Made by a program: the position numbers and the translations under genes. 64,000 nt of DNA from an uncultured Gammaproteobacteria bacterium (GTDB taxonomy: Bacteria > Pseudomonadota > Gammaproteobacteria > Pseudomonadales > Porticoccaceae). The stretch lies in assembly GCA_913058345.1 (NCBI GenBank), contig CAJXQR010000001.1:310001-374000 (forward strand). The letters run 5' to 3'. How positions within the stretch are numbered: the first letter of the stretch is position 1; each line of letters begins with the position of its first letter. Below the pieces are notes generated by a model. The model did not search any database. It was not told the origin of the DNA and worked only from the letters and a program-made list of their open reading frames with translations. Positions 41,832-51,038 of this stretch are shown here, piece by piece.

Positions 41832-43820
41832 TTAGTCTATTGGTACCACACTGGCTTCATCAAGCGTCGCACCAAAACGCTTTTCCAGTGCTTTAGCCAC
41901 TGGGTCGTCGCGCAGGGTTTGCACAGCCAACGCCTGGCGTTCGGCCCGCTTGCGTAAACGGTAAAGGTACGGCGTTTCAAGGCTAACCTCACCAATCACA
42001 ATTTCAACCTGCACAGCTTGGTTAAAATGTTCACTCAAGACATCTGCCAGGCGCTGCTGGTAGGCTGGATCATAGACCGCATCGTGACCTTTCTCCAGAC
42101 GAAACACCAGGCGCTGGCCCTTGTTTTCTGCCAGTATAGCGTTTTCCTCAAGGACGGAGTTGGCCGCCACTGTGGCGAGCAGGCCAGAAACGGGGAGCGC
42201 ATTACACAACACCAGCCAACGATCATTATCCAGATTGTCGATGGGGTAATCACCCACTGGTGCCAAGACAGGCTGCTGATTATCGACAGTAGTATGAGAG
42301 AGAGGAGCAACAAGCGGCGGCGCCATCGGCTTAGGCGCAGGCTCCGATACTGACTCAACAATCGACATCGTAAAGTCTGACGCTGGATTCTTAGTCCGCT
42401 CTTGCTCACGGGGGACTTGAAGGGGCTTTTGCTGAATAGCTACCGTCTCATTTTGCGGTGCCACATCTGATGCCGCCTCTACATCAGAATGTTGCTCCTG
42501 AGACTCATTAGACTCGGAGGCAGGATCAACAACAGGCCCGCACGCTGGCGGTGCCAGGGCTTGCCCCGTCACATCCAACGCTTCAGGCTTTTTTACAGAT
42601 TCAACCACCTCCCGAGCAGAGGCTAAATCAGGTTCACCGCTGGCGGCAGGCCCGTTAGCTAACCGTGGCGACAGGCTCGCAGAAGCATTACTCTCCTGTG
42701 TATCCTGCTTGGGCGCTGGCGTCATCGCCATTTCTGGCGCCGGTTGAAAGGCCAGCAAACGCAACATCACCATTTCAAAACCACTGCGCGGATCGGCAGC
42801 CAGGGGTAAATCTCGCTTACCGAGTAGACAAATTTGGTAATACAGCTGCACTTCTTCACGGCCAAGGCTAGTCGCTAACGCCATTATCACCTGCTGATCA
42901 CCAAGACTATTATCTGCCGCCTCGGGCACCACTTGAGTAATGGCAACTCGATGCCACACCGAGAGCATTTCACTCAGGGCCCCAGCAAAGTCCGGCGCAT
43001 GTTCCGCCAGCAAGGCCACCTGGGCCAATACTTGCGCGCTATCGCGCTCGGCGAGGGCCTGGCAAATAGCGATAATCCAGCTGCGATCAATACTGCCAAG
43101 CATAGTACTCAGCTCAGTCTCGCTGAGTTTGCCGCCACCGTGAGCAATAGCCTGATCGGTCAAACTCAGGGCATCGCGCATACTCCCATCGGCGGCGCGA
43201 GCCAAAGCCCAGAGCGCAGCTTCTTCACAGGGAACTTTCTCCTCGCCCAGTACAAATTTCAGGTGTTCAACAATACGCTCGGGACTGAGGTTTTTGAGGT
43301 TGAATTGCAGACAGCGTGACAAAATCGTCACCGGCAATTTCTGTGGATCAGTGGTCGCCAGCAAGAACTTGACATGAGCGGGCGGCTCTTCCAAAGTTTT
43401 TAACAAGGCATTAAAACTGTGGCCCGAGAGCATGTGCACTTCATCGATTAGATAAACTTTGAAGCGTCCATGGGAAGGCATGTACTGCACATTGTCGAGC
43501 AGTTCTCGGGTGTCTTCAACCTTAGTGCGCGACGCCGCATCGACCTCAATCAAATCAATAAAGCGGCCATCGGCAATCTCTGTGCAGGCGCTACATTTGC
43601 CACAGGGGGTCGAACTTACGCCCTCTTCACAATTCAAACACTTGGCCAAAATACGAGCGATGGTTGTTTTACCCACACCACGCGTACCCGTGAACAAATA
43701 CGCGTGGTGCAGGCGGTCATTGTCGAGGGCGTTAATCAGTGCCTGCAGCACGTGCTCCTGCCCCGCCATTTCGGCGAAGGTTCGCGGACGCCACTTGCGG
43801 GCCAGCACCTGATAGCTCAT
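41832..43820 (-). CDS. dnaX: DNA polymerase III subunits tau and gamma (DnaX)
   Basis: DnaX is the ATPase of the clamp loader. The full 662-residue product is tau. The AAA core begins SYQVLARKWRPRTFAEMAGQEHV, with the Walker A GTRGVGKTT near residues 45-53, the zinc-binding CLNCEEGVSSTPCGKCSAC, DEVHMLSGHSFNALLKTLEEPP and SRCLQFNLK. Domain III ends near residue 350; a proline- and glutamine-rich linker follows, then the tau C-terminal domain (about 540-650) that contacts DnaE and DnaB. A -1 frameshift signal at 42588-42594 would give a 412-residue gamma. The gene lies downstream of ffs. Confidence 0.97.
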   Translation of the reverse strand: MSYQVLARKWRPRTFAEMAGQEHVLQALINALDNDRLHHAYLFTGTRGVGKTTIARILAKCLNCEEGVSSTPCGKCSACTEIADGRFIDLIEVDAASRTKVEDTRELLDNVQYMPSHGRFKVYLIDEVHMLSGHSFNALLKTLEEPPAHVKFLLATTDPQKLPVTILSRCLQFNLKNLSPERIVEHLKFVLGEEKVPCEEAALWALARAADGSMRDALSLTDQAIAHGGGKLSETELSTMLGSIDRSWIIAICQALAERDSAQVLAQVALLAEHAPDFAGALSEMLSVWHRVAITQVVPEAADNSLGDQQVIMALATSLGREEVQLYYQICLLGKRDLPLAADPRSGFEMVMLRLLAFQPAPEMAMTPAPKQDTQESNASASLSPRLANGPAASGEPDLASAREVVESVKKPEALDVTGQALAPPACGPVVDPASESNESQEQHSDVEAASDVAPQNETVAIQQKPLQVPREQERTKNPASDFTMSIVESVSEPAPKPMAPPLVAPLSHTTVDNQQPVLAPVGDYPIDNLDNDRWLVLCNALPVSGLLATVAANSVLEENAILAENKGQRLVFRLEKGHDAVYDPAYQQRLADVLSEHFNQAVQVEIVIGEVSLETPYLYRLRKRAERQALAVQTLRDDPVAKALEKRFGATLDEASVVPID
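42583..42594 (-). other. dnaX: Programmed -1 frameshift site producing the dnaX gamma form
   Basis: On the coding strand GTA AAA AAG CCT GAA contains the slippery heptamer A AAA AAG (42588-42594) in the correct phase at codons 409-411. Slipping back one base reads GCC then TGA (stop at 42583-42585), giving a 412-residue product. The E. coli gamma has 431 residues and uses the same heptamer. A Shine-Dalgarno-like GGGAGG about 13 bases upstream and a CTGGC/GCCAG hairpin downstream could stimulate the shift. Confidence 0.8.
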
Positions 43821-44021
43821 CGTTTTTTTGCCTCGATAGAATAGGATAAATCGAAAGCGAGCATTATACGGAGATGGGGAGATTCGGGTAGTTTATTCAA
43901 GGAAATCAATATCGCTACGAGAGTCAGTATGCCAACGTTCGGCGTATATCTTGAGCTCGACCTATGCTTTTAAGCAGGATGCAGATTGCCAGCCCAGTAT
44001 CGAAGAAGTAAAGAGGAATTG

Positions 44022-44136
<115 letters not shown>

Positions 44137-44148
44137 ATAGCGGGGCGG

Positions 44149-44177
44149 ATTATGGTGATTTCGAGGGACGAATGCAA
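44149..44177 (-). promoter_or_regulatory. Sigma-70 promoter of ffs
   Basis: TTGCAT (44172-44177) and CATAAT (44149-44154) are separated by exactly 17 bp on the minus strand, and a GC-rich stretch (CCGCCCCG) follows the -10 as in stable-RNA promoters under stringent control. Transcription would begin within about 12 bases of the folded RNA's 5' end. Confidence 0.75.
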
Positions 44178-44531
44178 CAGCCTTAAAGACATATCCCAAA
44201 ATGCTAGCGCATCAGTCATAAGCCCACGCGCCAGACGCCTGTCAGAATAGCTAGAGACAAAGAAAGCCTGGTGGGTGTCAAAGCTATTTTTGCGTTTAAT
44301 GGACTGCGTAAAATTTTTCGCCTGCGGGTCTTAGGATATCAACGTATCTAATAAGGAAGCCCAGTACAGCATCTAATAAAGCTATCTCGCTGCCTGGGGT
44401 CAAGGCCATCCAAGCATACCACCCCAATAATGCGACGCTTTCAAGCCGCTGCAAGCTGAGGTAGTATCACCGCAAAAATCATCAAACGCGGGCACGCATG
44501 CCCATCACTCCAGGACTCTAGGGACACCTTT
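44178..44531. other. Intergenic space between ffs and oppA without further features
   Basis: This 354-bp divergent region must hold the oppA promoter, but I see no convincing -35/-10 pair, operator dyad or small gene in it. Confidence 0.4.
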
Positions 44532-46193
44532 ATGGCCCCATGCTCGCCGCTACTGACAAGTGATCCTTCACGCCCACCGCGTTTTTTACCCGCCCTTTTC
44601 TGTATTATTAATTGCTTACTACTTTTCGCCTGCGGCAATGGCGAGAACAATGTCACCAGTGGACTGGCCAGCCAAACCCTGCACTGGGGTAATGGGGCAG
44701 AACCTCAAGAGCTGGATCCTCACATCGTTACCGGCCTCCCCGAGCACCATATTATTGTCGGCCTGCTTGAAGGACTGGTGCTGAAAGACCCAGCAACACT
44801 AGAGCCCATACCCGGCATGGCCGAGAGCTGGGACATTAGCGACGACGGTAAAACCTATACCTTTCATATTCGCGCCAATGCCCGCTGGTCCAATGGCGAC
44901 CCGGTAACCAGTGCCGATTTTGTCTGGTCCTGGTGGCGGGCTCTACAACCGGCGCTGGGTAATCTTTACGCCTATATGTACTACCCTATTAAAAATGCCG
45001 AAGCCTATGCCACCGGCAAGCTCGACGATTTTTCTGAGGTGGGTGTTAAGGCGATTGACACCAAAACCCTCGAAGTCATATTGGCCAATCCGACACCCTA
45101 TTTCCTGCAATTGCTCGACCACTATTCGATGTTCCCAGTGCATCGCGCCACTATCGAAAAGTTCGGCGACCCGTCCGAGCGAGGCACCCGCTGGACTCGC
45201 GCCGGCAATTTCGTGGGCAATGGTCCTTTTATTCTCAAACAGTGGGATTTAAACCGCTTGGTGATGATTGAGAAAAGCCCAACGTATTACGATGCCGATA
45301 AAGTGCGGCTCAATGCGATACGTTTTTACCCGACCGAGAATGTATCAACTGAAGAACGTATGTTTCGTGCTGGTCAACTCCATGTCACCGGCTCCTTGCC
45401 TGCCGACAAAATTGCGGTGTACAAAAAAACCAACCCGCAAGCCCTGCGCATATCGCCCTATCTCGGTACGTATTTTTATCGCATTAACACCACCGTTGAG
45501 CACCTGACAGACAAACGCATACGTCGCGCATTGGCGATGGCCATTAATCGCCAGCAGATTATCGACACCGTTACGAAGGGCGAGCAAATGCCAGCCTTTA
45601 CATTTACACCGCCCAACACGCTCGGTTATACCGCAGAAAACGGCTTTGCTGAAGATCTTGAGACGGCGAAAGCCTTGCTAGCCGAAGCCGGCTATGCCAA
45701 TGGCGAGGGCTTTCCGCCAACAGAACTTCTCTATAACAGCAGCGAGGGTCACCGCAAATTGGCCGTGGCCATTCAGCAAATGTGGAAAAAGCACCTCAAT
45801 ATCGACATCAGCCTTAATAATCAGGACTGGAAGGTTTACCTCGACAGCGTTACCACGGGCAACTATCAAATTGCCCGCGCTGGCTGGATCGGCGATTACG
45901 TTGACCCCAACACCTTTCTCGATATGTGGCTCACCGATGGTGGCAACAACAGTACCGGCTGGCACAATGACGAATACGACAGGCTGATTAGCGAGGCAGC
46001 ACCAAGAGCCAAAGAGCGCACACAGCGCTATGCACACTTTCGTCGCGCCGAGGCCCTTTTGTTGGATGCCATGCCCATCATCCCCATATACACCTACAAC
46101 AGCATCCACCTTGTGCACCCCAATGTTAAAGGCCTGCCGTCGAATATTCTCGACTACGCGCTGTATAAGCAAATGTATTTGAGCGAGGAGTAA
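44532..46193 (+). CDS. oppA: Oligopeptide ABC transporter substrate-binding lipoprotein OppA
   Basis: The 553-residue product has a lipobox in LLLFACGNGENN, so it is an inner-membrane-anchored lipoprotein in the periplasm. The mature part follows SBP family 5: LHWGNGAEPQELDPHIVTG, LLEGLVLKDPATLEPIPGMAESWDISDDGKTYTFHIR (split by short gaps), WSNGDPVTSADFVWSWWRAL with the family signature, and TGNYQIARAGWIGDYVDPNTFLDMW. In the family it captures peptides of two to five or more residues and hands them to OppBCDF. The N-terminal 22 residues before the hydrophobic core are unusually long and proline-rich. No internal ATG gives a shorter start. First gene of a five-function operon. Confidence 0.94.
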   Translation: MAPCSPLLTSDPSRPPRFLPALFCIINCLLLFACGNGENNVTSGLASQTLHWGNGAEPQELDPHIVTGLPEHHIIVGLLEGLVLKDPATLEPIPGMAESWDISDDGKTYTFHIRANARWSNGDPVTSADFVWSWWRALQPALGNLYAYMYYPIKNAEAYATGKLDDFSEVGVKAIDTKTLEVILANPTPYFLQLLDHYSMFPVHRATIEKFGDPSERGTRWTRAGNFVGNGPFILKQWDLNRLVMIEKSPTYYDADKVRLNAIRFYPTENVSTEERMFRAGQLHVTGSLPADKIAVYKKTNPQALRISPYLGTYFYRINTTVEHLTDKRIRRALAMAINRQQIIDTVTKGEQMPAFTFTPPNTLGYTAENGFAEDLETAKALLAEAGYANGEGFPPTELLYNSSEGHRKLAVAIQQMWKKHLNIDISLNNQDWKVYLDSVTTGNYQIARAGWIGDYVDPNTFLDMWLTDGGNNSTGWHNDEYDRLISEAAPRAKERTQRYAHFRRAEALLLDAMPIIPIYTYNSIHLVHPNVKGLPSNILDYALYKQMYLSEE

Positions 46194-46199
46194 AGCACG

Positions 46200-47138
46200 A
46201 TGGCTCGCTTTATATTGATACGCTTATTACAGGCGATACCCGTGCTACTGGTGGTCATCACCGTGACTTTTTTCCTGGTGCGCCTCGCTCCCGGTGGCCC
46301 TTTTAGTGCCGAGAAAGCCGTACCAGCGGAGGTGTTAAAAGCCCTCGAAGCTCGCTATCACCTCGATCAACCGGTGATTAATCAATATTTTTCCTATCTC
46401 GGCGATCTGGCTCGCGGTGACTTTGGCCCTTCGTTTAAATACCCGGGCCGCTCGGTGAATGAAATGATTGCCGCCGGCCTGCCCGCCACCGCCGAACTGG
46501 GCCTGTACGCCATGTGCTTTGCCCTGCTGATAGGTGCCAGCGCGGGTGTTATAGCGGCGCTAAAGCCCAATAGCGCCCAAGACTATATTCCCATGTCGAC
46601 CGCCATGCTGGGTATTTGCCTGCCCTCGTTTTTACTCGGCCCGCTATTAATGCTGATATTTGGCGTGTGGCTGGAGTGGGTGCCGGTATCGGGCTGGGGC
46701 GATATCCCCGGCGACAAAATATTGCCCGCCCTCACCCTCGCCTCTGGCTACACCGCTTATATTGCGCGGCTTTCGCGGGGCGGTATGCTGGAGGTGATGT
46801 CCCAGGACTATATTCGCACCGCCCGCGCCAAGGGTCTGCCCGAGTGGAAAGTGGTGCTCAAACACGGTCTGCGCGGCGGTATGATTCCGGTCATCGCCTT
46901 TATTGGCCCCGCCTTCGCCGGCTTGCTCAGTGGCTCTTTTGTGGTCGAAACTATTTTTCAAATACCCGGCCTCGGGCGCTTTTATGTGCAGGCCGCTTTT
47001 AACCGCGACTACACCATGATTATGGGCACCACGGTGTTATTTGCGACGCTGATTATCCTTTTCAACCTACTCGCCGATATTGTCGCCGTATGGCTTAACC
47101 CGCGTTTGCGCGATCTCTACCGCAGCGGAGGGGCGTAA
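46200..47138 (+). CDS. oppB: Oligopeptide ABC transporter permease OppB
   Basis: The 312-residue protein begins MARFILIRLLQAIPVLLVVITVTFFLVRLAPGGPF, the standard first helix of OppB-type permeases (positions 1-35). Further helices follow, and the EAA loop that docks to the ATPase is seen as YIRTARAKGLPEWKVVLKHGLR. The closing helix region has SGSFVVETIFQIPGLGRFYV, another family signature. It starts 7 bp after oppA and ends 3 bp before oppC. Confidence 0.95.
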   Translation: MARFILIRLLQAIPVLLVVITVTFFLVRLAPGGPFSAEKAVPAEVLKALEARYHLDQPVINQYFSYLGDLARGDFGPSFKYPGRSVNEMIAAGLPATAELGLYAMCFALLIGASAGVIAALKPNSAQDYIPMSTAMLGICLPSFLLGPLLMLIFGVWLEWVPVSGWGDIPGDKILPALTLASGYTAYIARLSRGGMLEVMSQDYIRTARAKGLPEWKVVLKHGLRGGMIPVIAFIGPAFAGLLSGSFVVETIFQIPGLGRFYVQAAFNRDYTMIMGTTVLFATLIILFNLLADIVAVWLNPRLRDLYRSGGA

Positions 47139-47140
47139 CG

Positions 47141-48079
47141 ATGAGCAGCCTTGATCAGAACAACAGCCCTGAAATTAACAGTACGAAACCGAACCACATC
47201 AATCCATCAAAATCTTCAGCATTCGAGGAAAAAGGCAGCTCCCTCTGGCGCGATGCCTGGCACCGCTTGCAAAAAAACAAAATGGCCCTGCTCGGCCTGG
47301 TGGTTATGGTCACGATGTGCATTGTCGCCCTGCTCACGCCGTGGATTACCGTCTATGGCTACGAAGAGCAGAACCTGGTGCTCGGAGCTTCCCCACCCTC
47401 TGCCGCGCATTGGCTGGGCACCGATACCCTGGGACGAGATTTACTGACGCGCATCCTCTACGGTAGCCGCATCTCCCTCGCGGTTGGCTTTATTGCCACC
47501 GCCGTCGCGCTGTTAATTGGCGTTATTTATGGCACCGTTGCCGGCTATATGGGTGGCCGTGTTGACGCAGCCATGATGCGCTTGGTTGATATTCTCTACG
47601 CCCTGCCCTTTATGATTTTTATTATCTTGCTAATGGTAATTTTTGGGCGCAATATTTTCCTGTTATTTCTCGCCATTGGCGCTGTGGAGTGGCTGACCAT
47701 GGCCCGGATTGTCCGCGGACAGGTGCAGTCCTTGCGCCAGCAGGAGTTTGTCGAGGCGGCCGTCTCCATCGGCCTCGGACCCTGGGCCATTATCCGACGC
47801 CACCTTATCCCCAATACACTCGGCCCAGTGATTGTCTATACGACACTGACCATACCCAACGTCATGCTACTGGAGTCCTTCCTGAGCTTTCTCGGCCTCG
47901 GCATCCAACCGCCACAAAGCTCATGGGGCTTGTTAATTTCTTACGGTGTCGAAACTATGGAAGAGTACCCCTGGCTATTGATCTTTCCCGGTCTGGCCCT
48001 GTCGCTCACTCTTTTTGCTCTTAACTTTCTCGGGGACGGTTTGCGCGATGCCCTCGATCCCCGTGCGGCAAAGGACTGA
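47141..48079 (+). CDS. oppC: Oligopeptide ABC transporter permease OppC
   Basis: The 312-residue protein has a polar N-terminal tail (about 35 residues), then the OppC_N motif SLWRDAWHRLQKNKMALLGLVV, the GTDTLGRDLLTRILYGSRISL segment specific to OppC/DppC permeases and an EAA loop FVEAAVSIGLGPWAIIRRHLIPN. Five or six membrane helices are visible. It pairs with OppB to form the channel. The gene lies 3 bp after oppB and its stop is 4 bp before the ATPase ATG. Confidence 0.95.
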   Translation: MSSLDQNNSPEINSTKPNHINPSKSSAFEEKGSSLWRDAWHRLQKNKMALLGLVVMVTMCIVALLTPWITVYGYEEQNLVLGASPPSAAHWLGTDTLGRDLLTRILYGSRISLAVGFIATAVALLIGVIYGTVAGYMGGRVDAAMMRLVDILYALPFMIFIILLMVIFGRNIFLLFLAIGAVEWLTMARIVRGQVQSLRQQEFVEAAVSIGLGPWAIIRRHLIPNTLGPVIVYTTLTIPNVMLLESFLSFLGLGIQPPQSSWGLLISYGVETMEEYPWLLIFPGLALSLTLFALNFLGDGLRDALDPRAAKD

Positions 48080-48082
48080 GTG

Positions 48083-49729
48083 ATGAGCGAGAAGACGCAG
48101 GAAAGCGTGCTGAGAGTTGATGACTTAAGTATCCGTTTTAAAACACGCAATGGCTCCAGCCAAGCCGTTGACAGTGTCAGTTTCGAGGTCGCCCGTGGTG
48201 AAACACTGGCTATTGTCGGGGAGTCCGGTTCGGGCAAATCCGTTACCTGCTATAGCTTATTGGGGCTTATCCCCCAACCACCGGGTGTAATTGAAAGCGG
48301 CGTCGCTCAATTTGCCAGCCAGGGCCAGCAGCGCGATTTACTGCGCAGTGACAAGCAAACATTGCGCAGTTTGCTAGGTGATAAAATTGCGGTTATTTTT
48401 CAAGACCCGATGACCTGCCTCAACCCTTATTTAACCATTGGCGAGCAACTCGTCGAACCCCTGCGCCAGCATAAAAACAAGAGCCGCGAGCAAGCCCGTC
48501 AACGGGCCATCGAATTAATCGAAGAGGTTGGCATTAACAATGCCAAAATGCGCTTTGCCAGCTACCCCCACGAATTTTCAGGCGGTATGCGCCAGCGGGT
48601 AATGATCGCTATGGCGCTGATTACCGAGCCCGAGCTACTGATTGCCGACGAGCCCACCACGGCACTGGATGTGACTATTCAGGCACAGATACTCGATTTG
48701 CTCGACGAGCTGAAAAAACGACGCAATATTGCCCTAATTTTTATCTCCCACGATCTCAGTGTGGTCGCCAGTATTGCCGACCGGGTCGCGGTAATGCGCG
48801 CGGGGGAAATTGTCGAAACCGGTGAAGCACAGCAAATCTTTAAGCAGCCCCAGCATCCCTATACCCAACAGTTACTCGCTTCCGTACCGAGTGGGCCAAA
48901 ACCCGCACAAAGCTCCCAAGTCGACCCGCAGACACAGCCGCTATTAAAGGTCGAGCATTTACAGACAGTTTTTGAACAGGGTAAAGCGGGTCTATTTGCA
49001 GCCAGCCCGGCACCAACTATTGCAGTCAACGATGTATCCTTTGAATTGCGCCACCACGAAATTCTCGGGCTGGTGGGCGAATCGGGGTCGGGGAAATCAA
49101 CGTTGGGGCGCTCGCTGATTCAGCTGATTAAACCCACAGCTGGCAGTGTACAGCTCGATGGGCAGGAGCTCACGCAGTTGAACCCCAAACAGCTCAAACC
49201 CCTGCGTCAGCGTATGCAAATGATTTTTCAGGATCCCTACGCGTCGTTGAATCCACGCATGACCGTTTTCGATACACTGGCTGAACCTTTGCTCTACCAC
49301 CGCCTTGCCACCCGTAAAAATGTTACCCCACAGGTGCTCGCCTTAATGGACGATGTCGGTCTCGCGCACGCCGATATCCGCAAATACCCCCATGAGTTCT
49401 CCGGTGGTCAGCGTCAACGCATTGCCATAGGCCGCGCCATTGCCACCAAGCCAGAGCTGATCGTTGCTGATGAGCCCGTTTCAGCACTGGATGTCACGAT
49501 TCAAGCACAGATTCTTGACTTGATTCTCAGTCTCGTCAACAAACATAATCTGAGTATGTTGTTCATCTCTCACGATTTATCGGTTGTCAGGTATATTGCA
49601 GATCGCGTGTTGGTCATGCACCAAGGTAAGCTTATTGAAAGCGGAGACACTGAGACACTATGGGCCAATCCGAGCGAAGCCTACACTCAGACACTATTTG
49701 CGGCAGTACCCCAACTGGGGAGCCACTGA
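48083..49729 (+). CDS. Fused oligopeptide transporter ATPase (OppD-OppF)
   Basis: The 548-residue protein carries two complete ABC ATPase domains in one chain. The first has Walker [17 protein letters not shown], signature [15 protein letters not shown] and Walker [13 protein letters not shown]. The second, from about residue 290, has [28 protein letters not shown] and [15 protein letters not shown]-terminal oligopeptide-type extensions ([12 protein letters not shown]) follow the first domain and [11 protein letters not shown] the second. This is the arrangement seen in YejF and GsiA. It replaces separate OppD and OppF. GTG 48080 precedes the chosen ATG, which has AAGGA upstream. Confidence 0.94.
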   Translation: MSEKTQESVLRVDDLSIRFKTRNGSSQAVDSVSFEVARGETLAIVGESGSGKSVTCYSLLGLIPQPPGVIESGVAQFASQGQQRDLLRSDKQTLRSLLGDKIAVIFQDPMTCLNPYLTIGEQLVEPLRQHKNKSREQARQRAIELIEEVGINNAKMRFASYPHEFSGGMRQRVMIAMALITEPELLIADEPTTALDVTIQAQILDLLDELKKRRNIALIFISHDLSVVASIADRVAVMRAGEIVETGEAQQIFKQPQHPYTQQLLASVPSGPKPAQSSQVDPQTQPLLKVEHLQTVFEQGKAGLFAASPAPTIAVNDVSFELRHHEILGLVGESGSGKSTLGRSLIQLIKPTAGSVQLDGQELTQLNPKQLKPLRQRMQMIFQDPYASLNPRMTVFDTLAEPLLYHRLATRKNVTPQVLALMDDVGLAHADIRKYPHEFSGGQRQRIAIGRAIATKPELIVADEPVSALDVTIQAQILDLILSLVNKHNLSMLFISHDLSVVRYIADRVLVMHQGKLIESGDTETLWANPSEAYTQTLFAAVPQLGSH

Positions 49730-49788
49730 ACAGGCCATAATTCGTTATCTACCTCTACAATCAGACTTAACCCGAGACTCCTTAGTCA

Positions 49789-50100
49789 ATGATCCGTAAG
49801 CTACAAAAGTTAATTGGCCAACTACGCTCAAAGCCGAACAGGGTTGCGCCGTTTTTGAATAAAGAGGCTATTACGGCCATCAAACTCATACGCTTACGGC
49901 TGAAAGATGAATTTGGTGAAATGCCAGATTTACACGACCCCCGTCTTCTCGAAGAGTTTATTGACTGCGCCTTCATATCAAAAGATGCTATTAGCCGTTC
50001 ACACATTCGCAAGCTAATGAATTCTCTAGGGGAGCCCTGGGCAGGTCTGTACAAAGAATCAAACCAACGACGCATCGATAAATGCGACTCACTAAAATAA
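49789..50100 (+). CDS. Small protein of unknown function
   Basis: The 103-residue basic protein has a hydrophobic/charged pattern that looks real and helical: NKEAITAIKLIRLRLKDEFG, then HDPRLLEEFIDCAFISKD and HIRKLMNSLGEPW. I recognise no family. No good SD is visible before the ATG at 49789. It starts 59 bp after the ATPase gene, possibly in the same transcript, and converges on xthA with only 3 bp between stops. The opposite strand also has an open frame of similar size but of poor amino-acid character. Confidence 0.55.
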   Translation: MIRKLQKLIGQLRSKPNRVAPFLNKEAITAIKLIRLRLKDEFGEMPDLHDPRLLEEFIDCAFISKDAISRSHIRKLMNSLGEPWAGLYKESNQRRIDKCDSLK

Positions 50101-50103
50101 CGC

Positions 50104-50868
50104 TTATATCAATAAATCTAATAACACTGGGCAATGGTCAGAACCCATCACATCATTGAGAATATCCACACCGGCCACCTTGCCCTGCAAACTTGCTGAC
50201 ACCAAAAAATAATCAATGCGCCAACCAACATTCTTCGCCCTGGCACCGGCGCGGTAACTCCACCAGCTATATTTGACCTCTTCTGGACGCTGATCACGAA
50301 ACGTATCAACAAATCCTTCTGCAATCAGATTGTCCAGGCCATCGATTTCGACCTGGGTATAACCAGCACTTTTATTATAATTGGGCTTAGGTCTGGCGAG
50401 ATCGATATCGCGGTGAGCGACATTAAAATCGCCACACACGACCACGGGTTTTTTTTCTTCAAGCTGTTTTAAATAAGTGAGAAAATCGACGTCCCACTGC
50501 TGACGGTAATCAAGGCGCTTCAGCTCACTCCCAGAGTTGGGGGTATAGACCGTCACTAAATAAAAATGCTCAAATTCGGCCGCAATAACTCGGCCCTCCT
50601 GATCGTGCTCCTCAATCGCCATGTCATACTGAACAGACAAGGGCGCAACTTTTGACAATATCGCAGTGCCAGAGTAACCCTTTTTTTCAGCAGAGTTACT
50701 ATAAAGATAATAATCCTTTACCTCGGCCAATGCTTCAGCCACTTGCTCGTCCTGTGCCTTGGTTTCCTGCAGGCAAAGCACGTCTGTCTCCATCGCCACC
50801 AGTGACTGTACAAAATCTTTTTTAATGGCAGCTCGAATACCATTAACATTCCAGGAAACTAAACGCAT
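50104..50868 (-). CDS. xthA: Exodeoxyribonuclease III
   Basis: ExoIII/AP endonuclease cleaves abasic sites in base-excision repair and degrades DNA 3'-5'. The 254 residues show all EEP motifs: MRLVSWNVNGIRAA, VLCLQETKAQD with the metal-binding Glu, VYTPNSG with the active-site Tyr, CGDFNVAHRDIDLA with Asp and Asn, RIDYFLVS and the final GSDHCPVLL with the catalytic Asp-His. The ATG at 50868 is preferred because GAGGAAG lies 8 bases upstream; an upstream in-frame GTG at 50874 lacks a proper site. Confidence 0.95.
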   Translation of the reverse strand: MRLVSWNVNGIRAAIKKDFVQSLVAMETDVLCLQETKAQDEQVAEALAEVKDYYLYSNSAEKKGYSGTAILSKVAPLSVQYDMAIEEHDQEGRVIAAEFEHFYLVTVYTPNSGSELKRLDYRQQWDVDFLTYLKQLEEKKPVVVCGDFNVAHRDIDLARPKPNYNKSAGYTQVEIDGLDNLIAEGFVDTFRDQRPEEVKYSWWSYRAGARAKNVGWRIDYFLVSASLQGKVAGVDILNDVMGSDHCPVLLDLLI

Positions 50869-51015
50869 TGACACTACTTCCTCGTGTAAATTTAATGAAT
50901 CACTATGGAGTGAATGTATAAAAGTCGCCTATAGTAAACCCAAGAACCGGCTTTCCAAACCTCTTTAGATCGTCACACCAACAAATTTCATTAAAGCGTC
51001 ACCTTGAAAATCGTA

Positions 51016-51034
51016 GCGCCGGTGACCTCGGCGC
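51016..51034 (-). terminator. Stem-loop after the Wadjet operon
   Basis: GCGCCG and CGGCGC form a GC-only 6-bp stem with a 7-base loop, 4 bp past the jetD stop on the minus strand, followed by TACGATTTT. It probably ends the jetABCD transcript, although the U-run is interrupted. Confidence 0.5.
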
Positions 51035-51038
51035 CAAA

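Noticed and set aside
49782-50075. Minus-strand frame opposite the small gene at 49789-50100
   Set aside because: Ser/Arg-rich without hydrophobic core; the plus-strand product has better protein character.
50942-51038. Search for tRNA or attachment sites at the Wadjet borders
   Set aside because: No tRNA end, integrase or flanking direct repeat was visible on either side of 51039-58233.
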